Numbered from the stretch's first letter, positions 1 to 7,937 are shown. The stretch is 13,085 nucleotides of DNA from Flavobacteriales bacterium CG18_big_fil_WC_8_21_14_2_50_32_9 (GCA_002770955.1 PCUH01000090.1:1-13085); one strand, 5' to 3'. Notes: generated by a model not told the origin, from the letters alone. Numbers and translations are program-made.

Positions 1-1590
1 TACGTAACAGTTTCTTTAGGAGCTTGTTCGGCTACTGATAGTATTAATATAACGGTAAACCCAATTGTAACTACCAACTTGGCGAATGGAATAGTTTGCC
101 AAGGCGATAGTGCTTTAATTTTTGGAACTTATCAAACCATTGCTGGAAACTATTACGATACATTAACCGCTTCTACAGGTTGCGACAGTATTTTAGTAAA
201 ACAACTTATCGTAAATCTAACTTACAACCAAAACTTAGGAACCGTAAACATTTGTCAAGGCGATAGTGCTTTAATTTTAGGTAATTATGAAACAGTTGCT
301 GGAACATATTCTGATACATTAACAAGTATAAACGGTTGTGATAGTATTGTTTCACAAACATTAAATGTAAGTCCAAGCCACAATGTTAATTTAGGTAACG
401 ATACAGCATTTTGTGCAGGAAATAGTTTATTGTTAGATGCAGGCGTTGGAGCATCTTCTTATCAATGGATAAATGGAGTGGGATTCCCATATAATCAACA
501 AACATTTAGTGTTTCAAGCACGGGAACATATTATGTAGTAACTACTTTGGGAGCGTGTACCACTTCTGATACCATTAATGTAACGGTTAATCCTATACAA
601 ACTACCATCATAGGCAACTACACCATCTGCCAAGGCGATAGTCAATTAATTTTTGGAAATTACCAAACCGTTGCGGGATTTTATAACGACACCATCATCG
701 CTTCAACTGGGTGTGATAGTATTTTAAGTGAACAATTAATCGTTAATCCAGTTTATAATTACAGTTTAACTCCCGTTTCTATATGCTTAGGCGATAGTGC
801 GTTGATTTTTGGAAACTACGAAACCGTTGCAGGAATTTATTATGATTCTACACAAACTTTAAATGGTTGCGATAGTATTGTTGCTCAAACCCTAAATATT
901 AATCCAACTCCTATTGTAAATTTAGGTAATGATACCGCATTTTGTACTGGAAATAGTTTAACACTTGATGCAGGAGCAGGAGCAACTTCATACCAATGGA
1001 TGAATGGTTCTGGATTTCCATACAACCAACAAACCTATACAGTATCAAGCACAGGAACATATTATGTAACCGCCACAATTGGCGTTTGTTCAGCAACAGA
1101 TAGCATAGATATTACCTTAATTCAACCTATTTACACGAACTTAACTAATATATCTGTTTGCCAAGGCGATAGCAGTTTGATTTTTGGAAATTATGAAACG
1201 GTTGCAGGTAATTATTTCGATACATTAATGGCTGCATCAACAGGTTGCGATAGTATTTTAGTTCAACAATTAATTGTTAATCCTAATGTTAGTACAAACA
1301 CGACTGCAACAATTTGTAATGGCGATAGTATTCTCCTTGGTGGAGCTTATCAAAATACTTCGGGTTCATATTATGATACACTTCAAACACAAGCAGGATG
1401 CGATAGTTTGGTTATTACATTGCTTAACGTAACTAATGGTTTTACAACCAATTGGGCAGATACTATTTGTGAAGGAGAAAGTTTATTTGTGGGCGGAGCA
1501 TTTCAACTAGTAACAGGAATTTATTACGATTCATTTCAAGCTGCAAATGGTTGTGATAGTTTGGTAATCACTAATTTATTAGTAAGTCCT
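1..1590 (+). repeat. In-frame tandem array with 531-bp super-unit
   Basis: The first cysteine codon of equivalent modules recurs at exactly 531-bp spacing: 97, 628 and 1159 for the first module; 253, 784 and (shorter link) 1315 for the second; 412 and 943 for the Ig-like module. Full units are 97-627 and 628-1158. Bases 1-96 are the end of a preceding unit in the same register (base 1 matches base 532). The third unit starts normally at 1159 with a second module at 1315, but at 1468, 153 bp on, another C-x-G-E-S module replaces the Ig-like one. The repeats are similar but diverged at nucleotide level, with the most conserved core coding C-Q-G-D-S. Confidence 0.9.
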
Positions 1591-2109
1591 AAGCCAACAG
1601 TAATAGCTACAGCTTCGCCTAGCTATATTGTTGCTGGAGAATCGGCTCAGTTAAATGCTACTGGTGGAGGAACATACCAATGGTCACCATTAAACAATTT
1701 AACTTGTGGAACTTGTGCAAACCCTGTTGCCTCTCCACTTGAAACAACCATTTATACCGTAACAGTTGATTCTAATGGATGTATAGCCTCAGATACAACA
1801 TTAGTAGAGGTTGATGATGAATTTTTTATTCCTGAAGGATTTTCTCCAAATGGCGATGGTGTAAACGATTTGTTTGAAATTGTAGGTATTGCAAAGTATC
1901 CAAACAATGACATTATTATAATCAATCGTTGGGGAAATAAAGTTTTTGAGGCTGCTCCATACAAATCTGATTGGGATGGAACAAGTCAATTTGGAGTAAA
2001 ATTTGGTGAAAAATTACCTACAGGAACATATTTCTACATTCTCGATTTAGGAAAAGAAAATCCAAGTGGTAAACAAGAAATAAAAGGGTACATTTATATC
2101 AATAGATAA
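1..2109 (+). CDS. Secreted repeat protein with T9SS type B (CHU_C) sorting domain, 5' end outside window
   Basis: The reading frame is open from base 1, so this is the C-terminal ~702 residues of a larger protein whose start lies upstream; the TTG at 79 is not a credible start. The visible part is a tandem array of cysteine-paired modules (pattern C-x-G-D-S ... G-x-Y-x-D ... G-C-D-S) alternating with Ig/PKD-like modules (L-G-N-D-T-A-F-C ... Y-Q-W ... TGTYYV). It is followed by a PKD-like domain (about 1594-1815, with YQWSP and NPVASP) and a C-terminal domain at 1822-2106 with FSPNGDGVND, NRWGN, WDG and PTGTYFY. The last is the gliding-motility-associated/type B sorting domain, which in known Bacteroidota sends proteins through the type IX secretion system to the cell surface. 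The protein is therefore likely a surface adhesin or filamentous structure; ligand unknown. A PorP/SprF gene follows 12 bp downstream, probably in the same operon. Confidence 0.9.
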   Translation, partial: YVTVSLGACSATDSINITVNPIVTTNLANGIVCQGDSALIFGTYQTIAGNYYDTLTASTGCDSILVKQLIVNLTYNQNLGTVNICQGDSALILGNYETVAGTYSDTLTSINGCDSIVSQTLNVSPSHNVNLGNDTAFCAGNSLLLDAGVGASSYQWINGVGFPYNQQTFSVSSTGTYYVVTTLGACTTSDTINVTVNPIQTTIIGNYTICQGDSQLIFGNYQTVAGFYNDTIIASTGCDSILSEQLIVNPVYNYSLTPVSICLGDSALIFGNYETVAGIYYDSTQTLNGCDSIVAQTLNINPTPIVNLGNDTAFCTGNSLTLDAGAGATSYQWMNGSGFPYNQQTYTVSSTGTYYVTATIGVCSATDSIDITLIQPIYTNLTNISVCQGDSSLIFGNYETVAGNYFDTLMAASTGCDSILVQQLIVNPNVSTNTTATICNGDSILLGGAYQNTSGSYYDTLQTQAGCDSLVITLLNVTNGFTTNWADTICEGESLFVGGAFQLVTGIYYDSFQAANGCDSLVITNLLVSPKPTVIATASPSYIVAGESAQLNATGGGTYQWSPLNNLTCGTCANPVASPLETTIYTVTVDSNGCIASDTTLVEVDDEFFIPEGFSPNGDGVNDLFEIVGIAKYPNNDIIIINRWGNKVFEAAPYKSDWDGTSQFGVKFGEKLPTGTYFYILDLGKENPSGKQEIKGYIYINR

Positions 2110-2121
2110 ATAATTTAAGAT

Positions 2122-3054
2122 ATGAAAAAAATAATATACATACTAATTCTTATGCTGGCTGGGTTAAACCTTTCCGCCCAGCAAGAAGCTATGTTTACCC
2201 ATTATATGTTTAATAAAATGGCGATAAACCCTGGATACACAGGTACTCAAGAAGTAATTAGAATTACAGGATTACATCGTTCTCAATGGGTATCGTTTAA
2301 AGGAGCTCCAATAACTCAAAATATAGCTGCTCAAATGCCTATTGTGGGTAAAAATTTTGGAGTTGGTCTTAATGTTGCAAACGAACAAATTGGACCAACA
2401 AAAGACATCGGAGTAAAAGGAAATTTTTCATATCATTTAAAAATTAATGAAAAATCGAAATTAGGTTTAGGATTAAGTGTAGGAGTTAATTTTGTTTCAA
2501 CAAACTTAAATTCACTAGCCATTGTTGAGCAAAACGACATTTCTTTTGCGAACAATATTAACAGTAAAGCTTTGCCAAACTTTGGTTTTGGAGCGTTTTA
2601 TTTTACACCTAAATATTTTGTTGGTATGTCAATTCCAAAACTACTTCAGAATAGCTTTGAGACAACTAATATTAGTGGTAATTCAATAGTAATATCTAAC
2701 GATAAACGTCATTATTATTTAATGGGTGGAGCAATATTCAACTTAACTGCAGATAAACAATTTAAAATTAAACCAACATCATTAGTAAAAGTAACAGGAG
2801 GTGCTCCCGTTCAGATAGATTTAGCAGCAACGGTTATTTACAACGATAAATTAACTGGTGGACTTGCTCTTAGAAGCGGAGATGCAATGGGGATATTATT
2901 AGGTTATACTTTTAACAAGGGCTTAACTTTTGGGTATTCATTCGATTGGTCTTACACCAACAAAACTTTTGATTATAATGGTGGTAGCCATGAAATTTTG
3001 TTGCGTTACAACATTGCTAAAAATCAAGAAAAATCGGTTCATAGCCATTTTTAA
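2122..3054 (+). CDS. PorP/SprF family outer-membrane protein
   Basis: The 310-residue product has a signal peptide (residues 1-19, Lys-Lys start, hydrophobic core, cleavage probably after LSA before QQ). It then has the hallmark start of the PorP/SprF family: Q-x-x-x-F-T-H-Y-M-F-N, N-P-G-Y-T-G-T and H-R-S-Q-W-V. The rest alternates short polar and amphipathic stretches ending in LLRYNIA, as expected of an outer-membrane beta-barrel, and the length is normal for the family. Members are known to associate with the T9SS; SprF is needed to export the type B cargo SprB in Flavobacterium johnsoniae. Its position 12 bp after a type B cargo gene makes it the likely dedicated partner of that cargo. 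I do not assign porP or sprF because genomes carry many paralogues. The ATG follows an A/T-rich stretch with no Shine-Dalgarno site. Confidence 0.92.
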   Translation: MKKIIYILILMLAGLNLSAQQEAMFTHYMFNKMAINPGYTGTQEVIRITGLHRSQWVSFKGAPITQNIAAQMPIVGKNFGVGLNVANEQIGPTKDIGVKGNFSYHLKINEKSKLGLGLSVGVNFVSTNLNSLAIVEQNDISFANNINSKALPNFGFGAFYFTPKYFVGMSIPKLLQNSFETTNISGNSIVISNDKRHYYLMGGAIFNLTADKQFKIKPTSLVKVTGGAPVQIDLAATVIYNDKLTGGLALRSGDAMGILLGYTFNKGLTFGYSFDWSYTNKTFDYNGGSHEILLRYNIAKNQEKSVHSHF

Positions 3055-3096
3055 TGTTATCTTCATTAGTATAAAATATATACGACAGATGCCGTA

Positions 3097-3127
3097 TTGA
3101 TTTTATGTTCTATTTAATGAATCTTTG
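3097..3127 (+). promoter_or_regulatory. Candidate Bacteroidota promoter for the 3162 gene
   Basis: A TTG at 3097-3099 is followed after 20 bases by AATCTTTG (3120-3127), one mismatch from the Bacteroidota -7 consensus TAnnTTTG. The spacing fits the known TTG / TAnnTTTG arrangement. Transcription would start near 3133, leaving a leader of roughly 30 bases before the ATG at 3162. Based on motif and spacing only. Confidence 0.4.
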
Positions 3128-3161
3128 TATCGTTAATTATTCTAAACTTTAAATATATATC

Positions 3162-4934
3162 ATGAATAAAAAAATCACAGCTGGTCTATTTAGTTTTGCC
3201 CTGATATGCTCAGCAAGTGCTCAAATAGCACAAGAAAAAACGGTAGAACTAACAGGGAAATCAAAAAACAAAGGTTATTTAGGCAATGTTGTTGTTGACG
3301 ATGTAAAACAACAATTCGACATGGTTTTTGTAACCAAAGATAACAACCGAAAAGTTGAATACGAAGTATATCAATTCGACTACGAATTTAATTTATTAAA
3401 CAACTTTAAAGAAGCTGAACGAAAAGTTAGGTCTCGTTCAAAAAATAAAACATACAAAGGCGATTATCAAGAAGTAATTGGTGTTTCCGCTAGCCCAAAC
3501 ATAATGGGTAAATTGGTTTTACGTAAAACTTTATACATCAATAAATGGAACTGGTGGAGGGGTAGCTATGAAACTACAAAAAAACTGTTAGACAAAGAAA
3601 AACCAAAAGAAATTGGTGGTGATGGAGACGATAAAAAAAGAAAACTTTTTTATACTGCTCATAAAGATATTGCTGACAAAGGAGAATTGTTGGTTTGTGC
3701 ATTAGTGAACAAAGGTATTATCTCGATGTCGAAAGAAGCAGATAGAGAATATCTGTTGATGCACATTGATAAAGACTTAAATACCATTAAAAAAACTCCT
3801 ATTAAATTCGACCATCCTCAGTCGCTTTTACTTTCAAAAGAACTAGAAGATACTGACGAATGGTTATTAGTATTTGCACCATTTAGTGCACAAGGCTATG
3901 GTAAATTAGCCGATCCTAACCCAAAAAATCTAACTTACATTAGAATTGATGAAGCAGGAAATGTTAAGGAACGTTTTAATTTTAACAGTAAATGTAACGA
4001 ATGGGCAATTTTTGATGCTTATGCAATTGGAAACGATGTTTACTTTTATGGACCTGGAAATATAAATAAACCCGAAAAAAATTACACAAAATATCCTTTT
4101 AGCTCAGTGAATGATGCTATGCCAGCTCCAGGAGATGATGCCGTAAGAATGGGAACATTAGAAGGTATGAAATTTGGACACTTGCAAATTGCTAAAATTA
4201 GTGGTGGAAAAGCCGAATTTGTTTCTGCTGTTTCAATAGATGAGATAAACACCAAAGGAATTAAACCAGCTGCTCAGAAGAAATTGAGAGAATTTGACGG
4301 TAAAAAATTCATCTTAAATGGCGTAAACATTACTTCTAGTGGCGACATTTTTATCTCAGGTCAAGACTTTAAAATTGATAACATGGGAGATGTAAAAGGT
4401 AGAGTTTACAAAGATTTATTAATGTTCCAATTTGATAAAGCAGGTGAATTTAAACGCTATTATGGAGTTGAAAACACTGCCAAACCTGCTGGTTTATTTG
4501 GTGGAGCAGGTGGAGCAAAATCGTTCCCTTCTGAATTTGCACTCTATGAATCGCCAAATGGCAAAGATTTATTTTGGAACGTATTTTTAGTTCAAGATGT
4601 TGATGTTGATTGTTCTTCTGAGACTTCTACCAACTATTTAGCTGGAACAAAAACGACTACAACAACTTGTGTTTATACTCCTTTATATCAAGGTAAATTT
4701 GGTAAAATCGACTTGGCGTCAGGCTCAATTTCAGACTTTACCACTTTTGGAGGAAAAGATTATTTCTTATACATTGATTTAGAAGATAACGGAAAAGGAA
4801 AAGATGCTCCTTACTTCAGCATCAATGGAGGCAAACAAGTTGTTTATGTTGCTCGTCAGCGTAAAGGTGGCATCAGCGGAAGCGAACGTTGGGGAAATAG
4901 CTTATGGTTTGGCAAATTTGATCCCACAAAATAA
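3162..4934 (+). CDS. Secreted or periplasmic protein of unknown function
   Basis: I do not recognise a named family. The 590-residue product begins with a clear signal peptide (MNKK, hydrophobic residues 7-17, cleavage likely after SASA near residue 20). The mature protein is rich in short beta-type segments in which a hydrophobic strand ends in a D-x-D/N or D-x-x-G turn and is followed by K/E/F-rich strands (for example MHIDKDLN, IRIDEAGN, FQFDKAGE, GKIDLASG). This looks like a beta-propeller or similar all-beta fold, but that is inference. There is a basic stretch near residues 85-100 and a run of threonines near residue 505. No T9SS sorting domain, lipobox or transmembrane helix is visible, so it is probably periplasmic. 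It lies between a T9SS-linked pair and another secreted protein and has its own candidate promoter. The ATG choice is set by the signal peptide. Confidence 0.8.
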   Translation: MNKKITAGLFSFALICSASAQIAQEKTVELTGKSKNKGYLGNVVVDDVKQQFDMVFVTKDNNRKVEYEVYQFDYEFNLLNNFKEAERKVRSRSKNKTYKGDYQEVIGVSASPNIMGKLVLRKTLYINKWNWWRGSYETTKKLLDKEKPKEIGGDGDDKKRKLFYTAHKDIADKGELLVCALVNKGIISMSKEADREYLLMHIDKDLNTIKKTPIKFDHPQSLLLSKELEDTDEWLLVFAPFSAQGYGKLADPNPKNLTYIRIDEAGNVKERFNFNSKCNEWAIFDAYAIGNDVYFYGPGNINKPEKNYTKYPFSSVNDAMPAPGDDAVRMGTLEGMKFGHLQIAKISGGKAEFVSAVSIDEINTKGIKPAAQKKLREFDGKKFILNGVNITSSGDIFISGQDFKIDNMGDVKGRVYKDLLMFQFDKAGEFKRYYGVENTAKPAGLFGGAGGAKSFPSEFALYESPNGKDLFWNVFLVQDVDVDCSSETSTNYLAGTKTTTTTCVYTPLYQGKFGKIDLASGSISDFTTFGGKDYFLYIDLEDNGKGKDAPYFSINGGKQVVYVARQRKGGISGSERWGNSLWFGKFDPTK

Positions 4935-4989
4935 AAAATCGATTCATCTTTTCTAAAATAAACTTAACATCTAACACTAAAAAAACGAC

Positions 4990-6210
4990 ATGAAAAAAAT
5001 AATCTTAATTCTTTCCGTTGCAATTTTATCCATAAACAGCATAAAAGCTCAATGGGGGCAAGTAAACAATGGGATTACTAATTTAACTTCTGGGGCAAGA
5101 TTACTTGGCTCTTCAAACACCTATTTATTTTCAGGCACTTTGGGAGGAGGAAAAATGTATAGAACGAATGACAATGGAAATAATTGGACAGAAATCCAAC
5201 CACCAGTTACAAGCAATGTTCCTGAAAGCGGGTATTTTTTTAGCGGTAAATACTTTTCAGGGTTGAACTCCTCTATGGATTGTATTTTTTACACCACTGA
5301 CAACGGAACCACTTGGAATTCAGTTACAGGAGGTCCGCAAACTACTGTTGTTAGAGGGTTTGAGAGTTTATTAACTACTGTTTTTGCTTATACTTCTAAC
5401 AAAGGCATTTTTAGATCAACTGATGGTGGAAATAATTGGAATCAAGATACCATTGGACTTACCAATTTGAATGTTAGTGATATGGAAACCATTAATGGAA
5501 AATTAATTGCCGCAACAATTGGTGGAGGTATTTATATTTCTACTGATAATGGATCAACTTGGGTGCAGTCTAACACAGGCATTGCAAGTGGCGACTTAAA
5601 TGCAAAAATCGTTTGGCGTATGGGAACAAGTTTGTATTATACTGCACAAGGTGGCGGTTCATATTCAAGCTCAGATGAAGGAGTAAATTGGTCAACTTGG
5701 GTTAAACCCGCTGTAATGGGACTTGACCCAATGGAGATTTATCGTAATGGAACAAACTTGTATATGGAAGCTCGTCATTTTTCAGGAGGGCTTCGAGACA
5801 GTATTTACTTATCTTCAAACGAAGGGGTAACTTGGATAAACATCACAGATAACTTGTCAGCTACTGACTTAAATGCTTCTGGTATTACAGAATTTGGTGG
5901 AGATGTTTTTATTGCGTACAATATTAGTTCTCCTGGATTAGGTATTTATAGAAAAGGTATTAGTACAAGTATTGAAAACATAACAATAAACAATACAGTA
6001 GCCTTATATCCAAATCCATTCCAACATCAACTTAATTTAAGTAAACAAGTTTTAAGTATCAGAGTTTATAATATGATAGGAAAAGAGGTGATGTTTTTAA
6101 CCCATCCAAGTAAAACAGTTAACTTATCGCATCTTGATAATGGAATTTATATTTTCGAACTTGAGTTGACAGATAAATCAAAACATATAGAAAAGCTTAT
6201 TAAAAATTAG
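4990..6210 (+). CDS. Secreted Asp-box (BNR-like) beta-propeller protein with T9SS type A sorting domain
   Basis: This 406-residue protein starts with a signal peptide (residues 1-20, cleavage likely after SIKA). Six Asp-box motifs of the form S/T-x-D-x-G-x-x-W follow, with their tryptophans at residues 66, 109, 150, 191, 234 and 282, about 41-48 apart. The sixth has Asn in place of Asp. This spacing is that of sialidase/Vps10-type propeller blades. Residues ~337-406 form the type A sorting domain (LYPNPF, then I-R-V-Y-N-M-I-G-K-E-V, L-D-N-G-I-Y-I-F and a basic tail KLIKN), which directs export by the T9SS and usually attachment or release at the surface. Sialidase catalytic residues (Arg triad, Tyr/Glu) are not apparent, so enzymatic activity should not be assumed; the role may be binding. 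The gene is 55 bp after its upstream neighbour and ends at a strong terminator. Confidence 0.88.
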   Translation: MKKIILILSVAILSINSIKAQWGQVNNGITNLTSGARLLGSSNTYLFSGTLGGGKMYRTNDNGNNWTEIQPPVTSNVPESGYFFSGKYFSGLNSSMDCIFYTTDNGTTWNSVTGGPQTTVVRGFESLLTTVFAYTSNKGIFRSTDGGNNWNQDTIGLTNLNVSDMETINGKLIAATIGGGIYISTDNGSTWVQSNTGIASGDLNAKIVWRMGTSLYYTAQGGGSYSSSDEGVNWSTWVKPAVMGLDPMEIYRNGTNLYMEARHFSGGLRDSIYLSSNEGVTWINITDNLSATDLNASGITEFGGDVFIAYNISSPGLGIYRKGISTSIENITINNTVALYPNPFQHQLNLSKQVLSIRVYNMIGKEVMFLTHPSKTVNLSHLDNGIYIFELELTDKSKHIEKLIKN

Positions 6211-6232
6211 TGTTTAGATAGTTTTTTCAAAG

Positions 6233-6263
6233 AAAAGTGCCTGTTTAAAGCAGGCACTTTTTT
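6233..6263 (+). terminator. Rho-independent terminator after the Asp-box protein gene
   Basis: An 11-bp perfect stem (arms 6233-6243 and 6251-6261, core GTGCCTG / CAGGCAC) with a 7-base loop ends in a T run. It starts 23 bp after the stop at 6210 and separates this gene from the OmpA-family gene. Confidence 0.9.
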
Positions 6264-6296
6264 AGTCAATATGTATTTTAAAAAACAGATAAAAAA

Positions 6297-7844
6297 ATGA
6301 AATCTCTATTTTCTCTTTTATTCATCATTATTTTTCTCCTTCCCTTTGGGAAGGCGGGAATGGGATTTGCTCAAGCGCCCATTGTTTTTGATGCCGAACC
6401 CGAAAATTTAGGTTCAACTGTAAATTCAGAATATTCCGAAATTTCTCCAACCATTTCTCCTGACGGGAAAACACTTTTTATTACGCGTTATCCGCCCGAT
6501 AATGGTGATAAAAACAACATTTGGGTTTCGTATTTACAAACTAATGGCGAATGGACTTTAGCTAAAAACATAGGCACTCCACTAAATGTTCCAGGCTCTT
6601 CAACCTCTGTTCAGTCTGTTACTCCAGATGGCAATACCATTTTACTTTCTAACCTATACAAATATTTTGACGGAAGCATAACTGGTGGAGGTTGTTCAAT
6701 TAGTTCACGACAACGAGGTGGATGGAGTTTCCCGAAAGGTCAAGTGATTGAAAAATACGAAAACCTCAACCAATATGTAAACTACTATTTATCGAACAGC
6801 GGACAATACCTTTTAATGGCTATCGAAAAAAAGAAAGGATTTGGTGAAAAAGATTTGTATGTTTCATTCAAAACCACTGAAAACAATTGGTCTGTACCTA
6901 AAAATTTAGGAAACATTATCAATACCAAAGCTGGAGAATTCGGACCATTTTTAGCTGCTGATGATAAGACCTTGTACTTTGTTTCGAGTGGACATCCAGG
7001 TTATGGCGATGCCGATGTGTGGATGAGTAAACGTTTAGATGATACGTGGACTAATTGGAGCAACCCTGTTAACTTAGGTGAAAAAATTAATTCATCAGGT
7101 TTCGATGCTTATTTTAGTATCGATGCTGCTGGCGAATACGCTTATTTTACTTCAACCAAAAACTCTTATGGAAGTAGCGATATTTTTAGAATTAAAATGC
7201 CAACTGCTGCAAAACCAGACCCAGTAGTATTGATTTACGGAAAAGTAATCGACCAAAAAACCAACGAACCGATAAAAGCAAAAATCAGTTACGAACAATT
7301 GCCTTCTGGTAAAGAAGTAGGCACAGCCGTTACCAGCCCCGAAGATATGGTATATAAAATTGTATTACCGTTTGGCGAAAACTATGGTTTTATGGCTGCT
7401 GCCGACAATTATTATTCGATAACTCAAAATCTCGATTTAAGTAAACTCGAAGCCTACCAAGAAATGGAAGTTAACTTATATTTGGCTACTATACAAAAAG
7501 ACGAAGCCATTCGTTTAAATAATATCTTTTTTGAATTTGGAAAAAGTGTGTTAAAAGAAGAATCGTTTCCTGAACTCAACCGTTTGGTAAAACTACTAAC
7601 CGACAACCCAGCTATTACCATTGAAATAAACGGACATACTGATGATGTTGGTGCTGATGCTGACAACCTTAAACTTTCGCAAGATAGAGCTGCAGCGGTA
7701 GTAACTTACCTCTCATCGAAAAAAATAGCCGTAAACCGCTTGTCATCAAACGGTTTTGGAGAGACTAAACCGATTGCCAACAATAAAACCGAAGAAGGAA
7801 GGCAACTCAACCGACATGTGGAATTTGTTGTAAAAACGAAATAA
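6297..7844 (+). CDS. OmpA-family protein with PD40 propeller and carboxypeptidase-regulatory-like domain (PorE-like, no TPR)
   Basis: The 515-residue product has an N-terminal signal sequence (hydrophobic residues 4-17, likely cleavage near residue 25-27). Residues ~30-300 hold PD40/WD40-like blades (S-P-T-I-S-P-D-G-K-T-L-F, S-V-T-P-D-G-N-T-I, G-P-F-L-A-A-D-D-K-T-L-Y-F, DIFRIKMP). Residues ~308-395 form a carboxypeptidase-regulatory-like beta domain (IYGKVIDQKTNEPI). Residues ~405-515 form an OmpA C-domain with NGHTDDVG (445-452), LSQDRA and RQLNRHVEF. Asp449 and Arg464 are spaced 15 apart, like the diaminopimelate-binding Asp/Arg pair of OmpA proteins, so peptidoglycan binding is likely. The domain order matches T9SS PorE apart from the absent N-terminal TPR, suggesting an envelope anchor, perhaps linked to the neighbouring secretion genes. 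There is no lipobox cysteine. The signal peptide region contains an unusual palindrome. The A-rich run AAAAAAATG marks the start. Confidence 0.9.
   Translation: MKSLFSLLFIIIFLLPFGKAGMGFAQAPIVFDAEPENLGSTVNSEYSEISPTISPDGKTLFITRYPPDNGDKNNIWVSYLQTNGEWTLAKNIGTPLNVPGSSTSVQSVTPDGNTILLSNLYKYFDGSITGGGCSISSRQRGGWSFPKGQVIEKYENLNQYVNYYLSNSGQYLLMAIEKKKGFGEKDLYVSFKTTENNWSVPKNLGNIINTKAGEFGPFLAADDKTLYFVSSGHPGYGDADVWMSKRLDDTWTNWSNPVNLGEKINSSGFDAYFSIDAAGEYAYFTSTKNSYGSSDIFRIKMPTAAKPDPVVLIYGKVIDQKTNEPIKAKISYEQLPSGKEVGTAVTSPEDMVYKIVLPFGENYGFMAAADNYYSITQNLDLSKLEAYQEMEVNLYLATIQKDEAIRLNNIFFEFGKSVLKEESFPELNRLVKLLTDNPAITIEINGHTDDVGADADNLKLSQDRAAAVVTYLSSKKIAVNRLSSNGFGETKPIANNKTEEGRQLNRHVEFVVKTK
6338..6365. repeat. GC-rich palindrome inside signal-peptide coding region, possible dispersed-repeat fragment
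   Basis: CCTTCCC, TTT, GGGAAGG form a perfect 7-bp inverted repeat (6338-6354), followed by the G-rich CGGGAATGGGA up to 6365. It encodes about residues 14-23 of the OmpA-family protein (LPFGKAGMG), which break up an otherwise ordinary signal peptide. Base composition differs sharply from the AT-rich surroundings. From memory, similar G/C-rich palindromic pieces are scattered in many Bacteroidota genomes; this cannot be shown from one copy. Confidence 0.5.
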
Positions 7845-7907
7845 AAAACGTTAAAAGTAAATCTCCTCTTCACTCACACAAACCCTTCCATAAAAAATAG
7901 GAGATAC

Positions 7908-7937
7908 CATTTTTATTTATCTTGATAAATAAAAATG
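7908..7937. repeat. Perfect 14-bp-arm AT-rich palindrome
   Basis: Arm CATTTTTATTTATC (7908-7921) and its exact reverse complement GATAAATAAAAATG (7924-7937) are separated by only TT. It begins 64 bp after the OmpA-family stop. It could form a cruciform or a hairpin that ends transcription in both directions, although it lacks the G/C core of a classical terminator. A protein-binding palindrome is the alternative. Confidence 0.6.

Noticed and set aside
79..81. TTG as the start of the left-end gene
   Set aside because: The frame is open to base 1, and bases 1-78 encode the end of the same repeat unit, so the gene starts outside the window.
3080..3097. Small inverted repeat ATACG / CGTAT after the PorP/SprF gene as a terminator
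   Set aside because: Only 5 bp with an 8-base loop and no real T run; it also overlaps the candidate promoter.
4990..6210. Sialidase (neuraminidase) assignment for the Asp-box protein
   Set aside because: Asp boxes mark the fold only; the arginine triad and catalytic Tyr/Glu/Asp of sialidases are not visible.
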